Assembly (NCBI RefSeq): GCF_901709675.1
Contig: NC_051092.1
Span: 4,654,491-4,718,490 of the forward strand
Direction of reading: 5' to 3'
Length of the DNA stretch: 64,000 bases
Origin: Syngnathus acus
Lineage: Eukaryota > Chordata > Actinopteri > Syngnathiformes > Syngnathidae
The position numbers and the translations under genes were made by a program. The notes below the pieces were generated by a model. It had not been told where the DNA came from. It searched no databases and saw only the letters and a program-made list of their open reading frames with translations. Below are positions 24,250 to 39,522 of the stretch, one piece after another; the stretch's first letter is position 1; each line of letters begins with the position of its first letter.

Positions 24250-27200
24250 AAAGTGTGGACGTAAAAACACGCTTTAATTGAATACACGTCATTGAGTTCT
24301 TCGTTGGTTTGAAGTAACATAAGATGTGTTCTAACGATTTAGTTGACTTTTAGGTGAGCCATTCTTTCAACTGTAAACTTGTTTGAAGCAGAATAAAGGC
24401 GTTGACGCGTTCAGTCGGTTTGTACCGGTCATCTTCGTGCACTGAACAGCCCAGCGCGCGTGTGCGTGACCAAAAAAAAAAAAAACACCCACCCAGAAGC
24501 TGTGTTCCAAATCGCTCAGTCGTATACGCAAACCAAAAACAATTTGTATCATTTGAATCATCAGTCAGAGTACGTTGGTGAAAACGTTTGTATTTTTATT
24601 GCACTATAGTAAGCATGCACAGCAAAATGAGAGAATGATTAAATGATTCAGGTTAATTGAGCAAGACTTTTATCTCGAGTGAGACAGACAACTAACTCAG
24701 CATATTCCATCAACTGTATGTACATTTCTAAGGCCTCTTTGGACAAATTCGAAACATTGCCTTCATTAGATATGCGCATTCAATCATGAAAGCGTGTTGC
24801 ATAAACACACATTTTCAGGAGTTCATTGATTGATTGATTGATTCTAAAGCCAAGCGCAAACAGAAAGAACGGTCGCTTGCTTGTTTTTACTTACTAGGTG
24901 GACATATGCTGGACAAACAGAAAGAATGGTCGCTTGCTTGTTTGAACTTTTTACACGATGATGGCGGCGGTTCCGGACGGGCCCCGAGCTGGCGTCTCCC
25001 GGCCGGGGACGAGCTGGCGGGCGCCGTCCCGGGATCTAGTAGCACACGAGGCGAAGCAGCACGTGCAGCAGGCTCAGCGTCGTCATCAGCAGCGCCGGTG
25101 AGTAGGACGCCGCCACGGCGCCCCCAGCCGTGGTCACCGTCAAGGGGTAGCCGGCCGACTGGTCCGCGCCGACCTTGCACACGTATGTGCCTGCATCCGT
25201 CTTCTGGAGGGCCGGAAAGATCGCAGTGGCGCCCTTTTGGTTGACCATCACTTGGCCGTCCTTCTGCCATTCGTAGGTGTTGTTGGCGACGGTGGCCGTG
25301 GCGCTGCTCCCAGTGACGGCGCAAACCAGGGTGAATCGTGTGCCTGTTATCGCTTTGCTGCTGGCTTTGACCACAACAACTCTCTTGTTGTTGTCCGTCG
25401 CAATCTTGTTTCCTGACTCCGTCGCAATCTTGTTTCCTGACTGGTTGGACTCCACGATAGCCTTCGCCGTAACCTCAACTGTGATGGTCGTTGCGCCCGC
25501 CGTGTAGACGCCGTTGTGTTCTTCCGCATCCAGGTTGATGATGTCTACGTTGCCGCTTTCCTCGGTGGCCCTCGGTGGAAGAGTGCCGTCTTTAAACTTC
25601 CATGTGGTAGTAGAGCTTCCAGACTTCAATCGGACATTGTTGCCCTTGTTGACTTTGCATGTTGATGACGCATCGCACACGACCAAAGGTTGAACAGTGA
25701 ATTCTTCAGTTTTGGATGCGCTCTGAAGAGTGTACTCAGCCTTGTAGATCCCGGCGTCAGCGGCTTTCAAATTTTTGATCTTCAACGATTTTGATTCTGT
25801 GTCTAAGTCGTAGCCAACATCATCAGCCTTAATTGCGTTATTCTTCGGGTCCTTCCATTTGAATGAACTACCTGGCTCTGCCGCGGTGGAGATTTTCAAC
25901 GTGAGCGCTTTGCCTATCTCGCACTTGCACTCCTTCGATCCCCCCGCTGTAGCTATCTGGCACTCCGGATCCGTTGCTGCGGAGGCCCGCAGCAGCAGCA
26001 GCAGCAGCAGCAGCTGAAGCCGCCAACGCCGGGACGGGACCATCTTGTCGTGATCGAGTGGTGTTTCCTGACTTCAGCGGTGCAACGAACGCTGCTGCGA
26101 ATGCGGCGGCGAATGCGGCTGAGGAGCAGACGAGCCGCTTTTGCTCGGCCGAGCGACGGATATGAGCACGTGGCAGCAAAGGTTGCCCACGCTCGTCATT
26201 GTTGTCCCAAAGGACGCTGTGAAGTGTTGACGAGCCTTGTGCACATTTGGCCTATCTGGATTGGATGCGCTGCGCGGCGGCTTTGTGGCGAGCGGGGTGA
26301 GTGAGGCGGCGACGAGGGCGGCGCGCCCCAACCTCGTGTGGTGTGACAGCAAAGTCTGCAAAGGCTGCGTGCGTGCGTGTCGCTCGCTCGTCATATAGTC
26401 GATCGTCCCGCTTTGAAAAGTCGACGAGCGCCTGTACATTTGGCCTTTCTGTTAACAAAGTCATCTCGGAGCTGTTTGACGTCACGGGTCCGGAATGTTC
26501 ATGTGTCCAGCCAGGAGGAACAAGAGAAAGTCATCATCACAGAGAGAGAGCGAGAGAGAGACTTTTTTGCAACACACCGTCCGGTCCGGTCCGGTCCGCT
26601 CCGGTCCCGTCCGTCAAACAACCTTCGGGAACTTTTAGCATGCAGGCCACCTGTCAGTGGAATTGGTTTGATTCAATACGTAATTGGTTCAAACTGATCA
26701 CAAATAAGAGTTGAACTACGCCATAAAACAAACAAACCCAACAACAACAACAAAAAACCCCGCAGAATATCTATCCTCCAGTTCAGGCTGTTGCATTCAT
26801 TTATTTACAACTTTCTGCTCATTGACAAGATTTCTCTCTTTTGACATAGTGACTTCCAAATACAAGATATGTAGCGCAAAAGTAACAAAACAACCACAAA
26901 GGACAAACAGCGGTAAATGGCAAGATATATAAATGCAGCAATATCAAAGTCAGTTGCATTCCCTTGTCCCTACAAAAATAAAGTCTAACACTAAAAGCAA
27001 GGCAAACATTTCCCCTTGTGATGGCACATATCAAATCCATCCATCGGTCCGTCCGTCCGTCCATCCATCCATCCAATCCAAAAAGAGGTCAAAATCCCAA
27101 AACAGGATTAAATCTGTACTGTATGTTGCTTCTAAAAATAACAGCACTCGTGTGATGCAACATACAGTTGACGCACAGCAATTAGCCACTTTCATGACAT

Positions 27201-27801
27201 TTCATGCATTCAGTCAGTCAGGCAGGCATGCATTCATTCATTCATTCATCCACAAGCTAGCTACTTGTTTGGACCGACACTGCCATGGGAGGTAATACAA
27301 ATGTTAGGTGGTTGACCTTGGCAGTGTAACATTGGGCTACAACCTACTGAGCCAATTTCACGATTTCTGGGGGGAACGCTTCAACTATCACGTGGGATCG
27401 GATTCATGCGTGCGGCTAATCGTGTGAGTGCTTAAGTGCAATGTACATTGTGTGCTTGCATTTCTTCATGATGGGGAAATCTTGGTGGAACGTGACAGAG
27501 GAGCTTGGCACAGTCCCTATCTGAAATCATAATAATCATGCATGAAAAAAAAAGAAAGTAATCACTAAAAATGGAGCCCGCCAAAATCACAAGAGTGTGC
27601 TCGGGCCGGCCGGCCGGCCGGCGGCGGGCGGCAAGCCCTCAAGTGAGCTCAAGTCGGCCGCTTCTCAACCTGTCCATCGCGTCGACCTCAACTTGTTGTT
27701 TCCTCGTGGTTGTTCTTCAGGACCCCTGAAGCTCAGCTGCTTCGCTCTGGTAACGGGGCCCAGCTCCACCCATGCATGCTGTTGGCCAAATCCATCCCCA
27801 T
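24250..27801 (-). repeat. Right arm of large inverted repeat
   Basis: Exact reverse complement of bases 1-3552 in every stretch compared. Because the left arm is cut at the window start, the true outer end on this side may lie beyond 27801. The arm carries the second copy of the Ig-domain gene and the fuller copy of the ankrd26-type exon relic. The spacer between arms is 20,697 bp. Confidence 0.95.
25036..26043 (-). CDS. Intronless Ig-superfamily cell-surface protein, copy 2
   Basis: Identical at protein level over 335 residues to the gene at 1759-2766, in opposite orientation. It has the same poly-Leu signal peptide, three Ig-like segments, duplicated SGNKIAT unit and hydrophobic GPI-type tail. 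Its AATAAA is at 24595-24600 on the minus strand. Both copies keep full frames and equal flanks, about 1.7 kb upstream and 0.8 kb or more downstream, so promoter and 3' UTR were duplicated with the gene. Function is not recognised. Confidence 0.8.
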   Translation of the reverse strand: MVPSRRWRLQLLLLLLLLRASAATDPECQIATAGGSKECKCEIGKALTLKISTAAEPGSSFKWKDPKNNAIKADDVGYDLDTESKSLKIKNLKAADAGIYKAEYTLQSASKTEEFTVQPLVVCDASSTCKVNKGNNVRLKSGSSTTTWKFKDGTLPPRATEESGNVDIINLDAEEHNGVYTAGATTITVEVTAKAIVESNQSGNKIATESGNKIATDNNKRVVVVKASSKAITGTRFTLVCAVTGSSATATVANNTYEWQKDGQVMVNQKGATAIFPALQKTDAGTYVCKVGADQSAGYPLTVTTAGGAVAASYSPALLMTTLSLLHVLLRLVCY

Positions 27802-27826
27802 TCAATCGCTTTGGCTGAGGACAGGG
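27717..27826 (-). pseudogene. Relic of an ankrd26-type terminal exon (right arm)
   Basis: On the minus strand a splice acceptor (tgtcctcag) is followed by a short frame that ends in LQGS-stop. The intact ankrd26-like last exon likewise starts after ctctcag and ends LGGS-stop. Nucleotide similarity is clear over the last ~55 bases; another frame reads VELGPVTRAKQL against VDLDPVSRAKQQ of the gene. A single missing base separates the two frames. No penultimate exon was found upstream, so this looks like a detached gene end rather than a working gene. Confidence 0.6.
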
Positions 27827-29279
27827 ATGAGTGAGTGCATGAGATGTTGGCCACATGACATGCATGGCCTGCCAAACTCAAGTTGTGAAAGCCATTCAAA
27901 GTGCTCACACCTTTGCTCGTCGACTTGGATTTGCGTGAGTCTGTTTGTTCCGTTTTCACCGCTCAGCGCTGAAATCGAAGCAAAACAAGAGTTTATTTCC
28001 TCCAAGTGTTCTTTACACTCGCCTGCTCAACTGACACTGGACTTTTTACTCGCCTTTCATTTCTTCAGTACAAAACACACACACAGAAGCGCATCATTTG
28101 TTGTTCACCACAAAACCACACGCATCTTATTTTCAAAGGCAAGCACGAGCATTCAGCTTTGGGGCACGAGAAAAGTTTCTTTTACATAAAACAATTCATT
28201 ACACGTGGATAGGTATTTTTATGAATGAAATTATTTTGAAGCAGTTGTGTGTCGCCCCCTCTCTCTTTTCTTTTCCGGTCTCTGCTGCCCCCTGCCGGCC
28301 GGCCACCGTCCATGGCAAAAACCCGGCCCTGCTCTTTTCACGGACATTTCGAAATGACATTTCGAATGATTTAAAATTGCTATTGATTTCATTGGTTTAG
28401 TCTGTCAGGATAAAAGGCCAAAAAGTTGATCATTGTTTTCCAAAATAAACGTTTTATTTGGATTCTACTTTCATGAAGGACTTCTGAAACTGCAGAATAC
28501 ATACTGTCAAGAAGATGAGATTTTTAATAAAAGGTGTTCATGATTCTCAGAAATTATTTGACAATCAATTGATTGATTCATCATTGCACCTTGTATACAC
28601 AAATACATGGAAGAAAAAAAACGTAATTTTAAAATGTGACATCTGCTGGTTGGCCGCTGTTACTTTTTTTCCTTTGTCTTTTAGCTTTGATTTGCTTTGA
28701 TGGCTTTTATCTTGAGCACTTTTGACTTTCTTTGTGGCGCCGTTGTGTGGCAGCCTTATGAGAGCCTGTTGAGTTGCGCTTATGCCATCTGTGTGTCTTT
28801 TGTATACCCACTCTGTGGTATGGATACTGCTGGGGCCTGAATTTCCCCACCCCTGGGGATCAATAAATATTCAATCAATCAATCAATCAATCTAACATCC
28901 CAGCACAGCACATTGATTTTTAGTTTTCATTTACATCCTGCGTGTACATAAAAGTCAGCCGTGCGCAAGTGGGCAGAAGGTTTAGTCATCTTAAACTATT
29001 TCATACAGCGCATGTAAGGCTTGTTACCCTTTTTAATTCCGTCCTAAAAAAGACCCTTTATTTAGGTGTGGCATTTAATTGCACAATGCACCCAAGCCAG
29101 CGATTGAGGTACAAAGCGGGTTGAAATGACACATTGTGTGTTTATCATTCAAAAGCCAATCAATTGCATTGCAAAAAAAAAAAAAAAATCCTTCGTCTAT
29201 ATAGCCAGGAGTGTTTTTGACATAAACGACACAGATGTGAACGTTACATTGGAATTTCCACAACAAGTTTGCTTCCCAT
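27827..29279. other. Intergenic DNA between right arm and ppp1r3a
   Basis: No coding exon recognised. It contains a retroposon-like tail at 28830-28893 and is otherwise AT-rich. The segment near 29000-29279 is probably the ppp1r3a 3' UTR. Confidence 0.45.
28830..28893 (+). mobile_element. Retroposon 3' tail with (CAAT)n
   Basis: The sequence tgaatttccccacccctggggatcaataaa followed by repeated caat units matches the typical 3' end of fish non-LTR retroposons. Only the tail is clear; the body upstream was not delimited. Confidence 0.55.
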
Positions 29280-32200
29280 TTAGCCTATGGAGTTGTCTTT
29301 CAAGGACTGTTTTTCTCCCTGACACAAGAGCCACACCAGCGTAACCACGTAGAGGCCAAAACATGCCAGAAAATCGTAATAATAAGCCGTCAACGCAAAT
29401 ACTGCTAACAAGCCAACGTACAGCAACGATTTGGAGATGGAGCTGCAGGAGGAGCGGCTGTCGCGCCTCGCCGCGTTTTTGCCAGCGGGTTCCGTCGGCG
29501 GCGACCGGACGACGTTATCCGCTTGGCTTTCCGGACGCAAGCCGACACGGTCCTCCTCCGCAGCCTCGCTGATGGACGGCATGGGTGAGGAGAGCGCTTT
29601 GGTTTTGCTTAGAGAGGGCCTCTTGCTAAGGTTGAAGGCCGCGTCGGCGCTCGGGTCTTTGGTGCGGACCGCTCGCAGGCAGTGCATGTAGAGCTCCACC
29701 TCGTCGTCCGAGTCCGATTCGGCCGATGCGCCGTCGCTCTCGGATTGCGCGTCCTCACTCTCGATTTCTTCATCAAGGAGATGGGCGCTATCCGGATTCT
29801 GTTGAGTAGGATCAAGCGAGTGGCCCGATTGTGACCCCCTGATGTCATCACCCGGGCTTTGCTGCTCTTCATCTCCTGGCTTTATGTCTTGCTCCTCCAA
29901 TTCCACATCTGCTCCATCTTCATCTAAACATATCTCTATGTTACCACCCTGGATCTCCACACAGTGTTCTTCAGCTACGTCGAAATTCATCTTCACGTGA
30001 TCGTTTTCGACATCTTCAGGTTCTTCTGCCTCTGGAGATGCAATTTCAACTTCCTCCTCTCGCTCATCTGGTTGACAGCGGCGCTGAATGTCCTCGGTTT
30101 CACCTTCGATAGCATCGTCAGCCCGATTCCAAGTGTCTTCAGGAACATTCAAATCGGTGTCAATGAACTCATCAGTGAGCTTTTCCTGAAGCTGCCAATT
30201 CTCGAGCGGGAGATCATTTTTGCTTTGGTGCAAGGGCAGACGCGATGGTACAAACGGCTCTTGGTGAATCTTGGTTACGTTGAAACTTCTTTGTTTACTA
30301 GAATCCTCTGCGTCACTCCTTGTGCCGTTTTCCACAAGAGGAACATTCAGGTTGGCATCGAAGCAACCTTCAATCGAGTTCTTTGTCACATGTTGATGAT
30401 CTCTTGATCCAAAAGCGAAGCCGTTGCTTTGATTTGAGCAGCTCTCGTTTGTTTCTTCAGCCTCGGAGACAAAAGTGTCGCGATGTTGAGCGGGCGGGGT
30501 CTCGTCGGTTGACGTGTCCGGGCTAACGTCGCCTCGGATTAAAGATGTCAACGCGGCATCGTCGGGTGTCTTCGGCTCATGGCGTGCCTGCGTCTCGTGT
30601 GCTCGGGTTGGCCTTTCCCTCAAAGTGGTTTCCAGAAGGGCGCAAGAACCTTCAACTTTGTCTTCAGACCAAGATTCCCTCGCTGGGATTTCGTTGTCGT
30701 CTTTCGGACTGGACGCATCGAGTACGCCGCCGTCTCTTTCACAAAAGTAGTCCCTCACCAGAGCCATGCGGGCCGCCTTTCGACGTTTTCGTCGGACGCA
30801 GTTCTGTCTGATCTCATCCTGTCCAACGAGATGGAAAATTACAAATGACATCTCTCAGATTATGTTCTAAACTTAATACAAAATATTCAAATAAAAACAA
30901 AAGGCTGTTTGATGTCAAATTCTGCCGACTGCAGGTGGCGGTAGCGGGTCGAAATGGCGACGCCTTTTGATTGATGAGATTATTTCATTAGCAGTAATTA
31001 CTAAATTTGATGGAACTCAAGTTCCATTAATTTTGTTTTTATTTTAAAGTTGAACAAATAGGAACACGTGATGCTGAGTCATAATTAAGGCCTGGAACTT
31101 TGTCAAATAAAATAAAAATTAAAAAAATAATAAATAAATAAAAATAAATAAAATAAGTGAAAAACAAACAAACAAAAAAAATCAAGATAAATGAATAAAT
31201 AATAAATTAATCAATAAAATCAAAATAAAATAAATTTTTGGTGTTTGGCAAGATTTGAAAGTAGTCATCAGCATACCTGTGAATTGTTCCCGTCTACTTC
31301 TGACTGATGGCGAATTAGGATGACTTGCTCATTGTCAACCCTTTCTCCATTTGTTGACCCATCTGTCGAGTAAAAAGTCTTTGTAGTTTTTTTTCATACA
31401 TTCATTGATGCATTGATATGAGAAAATAAAAGTTTGTACCTGCTGACGAGTTTTCTTGGCTAAGTGTTTCATCCGCAGAGGCTTGACTGTCACATCTACA
31501 ATTTAACACACAAACTTGAGTTGAAATGCCGCTACAAACATTGTGCACTATCTGGACAAATACCTCAAAACAGTCTTTAGGCAGCTTTTCTTCTGCCCAT
31601 TTTGCTTCTGGGGGTTCTCCCTCTGCTCTTTGCTACTTTGCTGGCACAACAGGACGTAGTTCCTGTTGTCGTTGTTGGCCCAGAAGGTACCCACGGGCGT
31701 CTCGTATCGCAGACAAAAATCAACTCGGGATCCCTGCTCTTCAAAGGGCGGCACTAAGGTCAGCTTGAAGGAGAAGCGGTCCATGTGAGCGTGGCCCGAC
31801 GTGGGGATGTACTCGGTCAGGAGATCAAAGTGGCTGGCCCAGCAGTCCAAAGTGGTGCGCACGTACACGGCCTTGTGGAAGGACATGTTGAGGACGCAGA
31901 TCAGGCCTTTCAGCGTGGTGGTCCCCGGGATCAACTCCAGGGACTCCAGCTCGACTTTCTGCTCCTGGACCCTAACCAGCAGATCCTCGGGAGACAGCGG
32001 GGATTGGAAAGTCAGAGGAGACATGCGGTACTCCTCCGTAGCTAGTCCCTCGCCATCCAGGAACTCCATTCCCGGCGGATTGGGCACATCCCACAAATCA
32101 AACTCCTTCACTTGCACCAAACTTCGACCGAGGGCGTCCGCGAAGGACACCCTCCTGGAGCCGCAAGGCGGCGGCTGCTCGAGCTCAGAGTCGTCCTCGT

Positions 32201-32345
32201 CGGAGAGCGAGCTCCTTCTCCGTGGCAGCGGGGAAGATTTGGGCCTGATGCTGATCACCACGTCGCCGTCGTCCTCGTCCGCCTCCGGGCCCGGCAAGAG
32301 GAGGCGACAGGCCGGGGCCGGTCTGGCTCGTCCCTCAAAGTCCAT
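29280..32345 (-). CDS. ppp1r3a: PP1 regulatory subunit 3A, glycogen-targeting
   Basis: Four minus-strand exons join in phase: 32345-31564, 31495-31440, 31362-31277, 30818-29280, giving 820 residues (human 1122). The PP1-binding RVSF motif is at 65-68 within RRVSFADALG. A CBM21 glycogen-binding domain spans about 122-234, with VELESLELIPGTTTLKG and VDFCLRYETPVGTFWANND. The long, acidic, poorly conserved middle is encoded by the 1.5-kb last exon. A hydrophobic segment at about 769-805 near the C-terminus matches the sarcoplasmic-reticulum anchor of PPP1R3A, not found in the shorter R3B-E subunits. The protein brings PP1 to glycogen to activate glycogen synthase. Its head-to-head position with the foxp2-like gene is the conserved vertebrate arrangement. 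Intron 3 contains an A/T-only tract (31090-31245). Confidence 0.93.
31090..31245. repeat. AAAT-rich low-complexity tract in ppp1r3a intron
   Basis: About 150 bases of irregular aaat/aata repeats with almost no C or G, within the intron between exons 3 and 4. Confidence 0.8.
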
Positions 32346-34549
32346 GGGGGCGCTGGGCTGCGGAGAGCCGAACGGAAGGTGATCGCGACGCCTCGGCCTC
32401 TGTCAAGTGACATTCAACAAGCTCTGACTTAACACACGGCGTCGGGTTGCGCGTGACATTGTCGCGGGGGCCAACGCTAAAAATAGGCAGGAAGGGAGTT
32501 CAACTATGTACAGTAGTCAAAGCTCAGGCGCAGAAAATATCATCCCGCAAGGCCGCCCGCCCGCCGCCGCGAGTCAGAGCTTTCGAGTTGTCACATGTAG
32601 CGCAATGGCTGCCTTGACAGCTTTCCATCTGGTTATTGCTTTTTACATACTACCTGTGTGTCTTCCTCCCCGCACAGCAGGAACAAGCAGCACGTCGGTG
32701 ATGTAGCGAAGGTTCGCTCTTCAAGAACCTTTTTGAACCAATGAAGTTTGACAAGACCTTATGACATCATAAAGACATAAAAAGGATGTGTGGCTTTACT
32801 TTTGTTTCAAAGAGAGAAAGACACAATTGATAGCAGAAATGGTGAAGTGGAACAAAATTCCCAATATATGATGCTTCTTTGAAGCGTTACAATCTGCTGC
32901 TTGTTGAGTTTGTTGTCATCTCACAGCAATCTCACATTTTTGCTAGCGGGCAAAGACCAAATGCTTCCTGTTAGATTTTTGGAATATACGTACACTCCAT
33001 TTAAACTATTTCAAACCAGGGTGTATCTAATGCTAACATGCAAACACTTGATATGCTAATATTTAAGCGTTCCATGTCAAGTCTATTAACTAGTTGTACA
33101 GAGACAGAGATCAACCGGAGTCAAATTCCTTGTTTTGCATGCACAAACTTGGCAAATAAAGCTGATTTTGACTTTAATAAAGTGGAATGCTTTAAACAAC
33201 ACAAGCCAATAAAAAAACATCAGCGTCACAGTTTAACTTCTGTCCAGCCGAATCTCCTCCGATTGCAATTGACTATATCAGCCTTTGATAGCGTGTGTGA
33301 CAGATGTTCAAAATGAGGACGCACGCTCCCAAAAACGAGACTCGTCCTGTGCCAAAGACAAATCTAAACGAGGCTTGCTTGTTTGTTTGTTGTGTATTTA
33401 TACTCGACCGTCTCTCGTGTGACTCTCTGATATATTTATTTAGGAGAAATGTAACAATCAAGTCATAAATAGATCTAAAGCGCCTGCTGATTTTCCCACA
33501 CCCCCCTCGTCTAATTTGCGGCGCCTCCCACTCAGGTAGCGTCTTCGTCGCATCTTCATCCTCACTTGGAGGCAACACCGACTGCAGGCTTCACTTCGCT
33601 GCCACTCCATAACGGTAAGTACACCTTATGCATAACATTCCGGAAATATTTATTTTATGTTTGAGATGAAGAAAAAAACAAAAATAAAACCATAAATGAC
33701 GATCTAAATTAATCTTTTTTTTTTTTCAAATTGCGTCACTTTGAGGTGTTTCTAATATTTGGGAGACACGCACAAAATATTAGAAAAATCTCCCAGTATG
33801 ACGGCCGGCGTCAACAACTATGAACTTGAACGGCTACAATAAGGATTATCGAATACTGTACCATTAAAGTTATTTTTGAATGAACAAGAAACAAATTCCC
33901 CAGACATGTTTGCCTCGATTCTAATTTTGTGGATTGCCATTACTTGGTTGACACCAAGAATAAGTCAATTTTTTGCATGCAAATTTATATATTTCTTTAA
34001 TCAATATTATGGCAGTAATTTAAAAATGTCATGCAATTATACTATTAAGATGATAATATTATAATAAAAGTAGAATTGTGGCTAGTGCTCAAGGATAATT
34101 ACAAAAATCCTGAATTGTTGGTTCTGTATAGTACGATAATTGTAATTCAAGATAATTAGTGATATGATTGTCCAGATATTTAACAAGGGGAAAAAAAGCA
34201 TGCGGAGAATGTAGACGGAAAGTCAAACTGTACTTCTCTGCTATAAGCTTATGCAATTGTTGACATTTTATAAAGATTTATTAAAGAGCTAAAAATTGTG
34301 AGACAAGACAAAACAAATCAATTGCAATAGATGTCAATGTTGAAAAGCCTTAGCGGTCATTTCTTGACATGTTAATGAGTTTGGTTATCATTCAGCGTGT
34401 GCTCACCTTCATTAACAGGCGTCCACTTCTATTAGGGCTCACAACAAGCATGTCATTGTGCTGCTTAATGAACTTCTCAGCCCGGCGTGCACCTCACTTA
34501 GATTTTGCTGTGTGTGTTTGCCATTCATCTTGCGATCGTCGCCATCAAG
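32346..34549. other. Divergent promoter region of ppp1r3a and the foxp2-like gene
   Basis: No coding exon with support. A possible 5' UTR exon of the foxp2-like gene ends at a good donor (aacg/gtaagtac) near 33612. AT-rich sequence fills the rest. The FOXP N-terminal coding exons expected before the glutamine-rich region were not found here. Confidence 0.4.
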
Positions 34550-34561
34550 GTCTTCCTCGCC

Positions 34562-37724
<3,163 letters not shown>

Positions 37725-39522
37725 AAAACAATGGCTAACTGAGGCTCGACAGGACTCAAATCAGCAACGATGACGTTACAAGTTAATCTAAAAAACGACC
37801 GGATGAAAAATATTCGACTCTGCATTATGTAATTCGAAACCTGTGTCTGTATTGATTATTCACACTTGCACAGGGAGAACATGTAAACTCCACACGGGAG
37901 GCCCAGAACTGTCCACTGTGAGGCAAACGTTCTAACCACCCCGTGTTGCCCTAAATTGCGAAAAAAAAAAGAAGTAAAATATCTTTTGTCAAAGTATTTT
38001 GTTGTGCTATGAGCTTGTGTCTCCTCAATAAACTTTTTGATCAGTTGATAATTGACTGTGGATTTTTTTTTTAAAATTATTCAAATAGAATTATTTTTCT
38101 CATGTTACATCTTCATGACCAACTTAGAGATCAAATTTGAAACAAGTTTGAATTTCTTTTTTCGATAACGTTTTTGGTTACATATTCCTTTTAATTGTAT
38201 AAGTTTTGGGTTTTATCACAGACATCTTTGAAATAGTAGTAATTGCTCTGAAGTTGTCCCCTCCACTTTTAGAATGACCTAAATGTCTCCTTTTCACCCC
38301 ATTTTGATCAACATTTTGGGAATATTGTTTTGCTTCCGCGCATCATTCCGACTTGCGAAAAAAAAAACAAGAAAGCGTCAAATTAGGCGCTTCGGGCGTC
38401 GGCGCGCTGTCGTCTCATGACACCGTGGAAAGTGCAGCCTTCACAATCCAAGCGAGAACAAAGGCGCCATGTTGTGACTAATGTCAGTAATTGTCTGGGC
38501 TGATAACGAGTTAGCTTTAGCGTTGAGCCTGCCCCCCCCCTGGGCCGCCTTTGATTTGATTGGCTGTCACTGCCGTGACACCCTTCGCCGTTTGTGTGTT
38601 TACCGAGAAGACAACCTGAACATTTTGTGTGTGTGTGCGGCTTTGATCTGACACACACATTTACACATTGTCAATGTGTTTTTAACACTTTGGACAGCAT
38701 CATCTTCTCATTGAGGTGTCATAAAATAATGATGCTAATGAAGCTGTCGCACATGTCCGATCATCAAGGTATCCGCCGATCATCAAGATCAATACTTCCC
38801 TTTAAATGTATAGCATGAGAGACTTTTTACAATAGCTGTGATTTGCAAGCAAACGTCAATCACATCTACTAATGTTATGTTCATTAAAGCTCATCAATGT
38901 GAAATATAGTATGGCTGGATGAAGCCTGTGGCGTTAAGACAGAAAAAGCTCACAGCAGTATGGGACATGTGTCTCTATTGTGCGAAGGCGTTCCGCCATC
39001 TTTGGAGTAACGGGGAAGGGGACGGTATCATATTTGTGCTCTCCCCGAGAGGTGAGTCAGGGCCACATGTTGGCTGGGTGGATTTTCTTTGACTGAGATT
39101 GGAACTTGGAGAGCTGTCCTGCTACCATGGCGATGGACCTCATTGACAGTAGGTTGCCTTACTTATTTGATTGGGTAGTTTGGATTTTGAACAGATTGGA
39201 TTTGGTCGGGCTGAAGAGCTGAAGCTGGTCTGCTTGATCTTGCTTAAGACGTGAAGGCTAAGACTCAGTCTGTAGTTTACGCTCGCCTCTGCTATAGTCT
39301 AATCTGACGGGTAAGGCAAATGTGTTTTACATTTGACTCTAAAAAAAAATATATATAAAATAAATAAATAAAAATCACCCTCGTAGGAAACATATTCATC
39401 AGGTTTCTCGGATATCCTTGGCCAGTCTATGCCCCCCCACCCCGAGCAAAAAAAAATCCTAGCTCCGTCAGTGCTTAGGAATGAAGATTACGAATGATTC
39501 CTATTGCACCTGTGTCGTTCAG
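37725..39522. other. Intergenic/intronic DNA before the mdfic-like exons
   Basis: Contains a fish dispersed repeat fragment (37868-37955). An ATG with a short frame (MAMDLID) at 39128 followed by a weak donor could be an mdfic first exon, but this is unproven. Confidence 0.35.
37868..37955 (-). mobile_element. Fragment of a common fish SINE/LINE-type repeat
   Basis: The words cagggagaacatgtaaactcc and actgtgaggcaaacgttctaaccacc are hallmarks of a repeat dispersed in fish genomes (usually read as ggttagcacgtctgcctcacagt on the other strand). Only an 88-bp piece is present. Confidence 0.6.

Noticed and set aside
39128-39151. Possible mdfic first exon (ATG GCG ATG GAC ...)
   Set aside because: Short, weak donor and no family motif; kept only as a remark.
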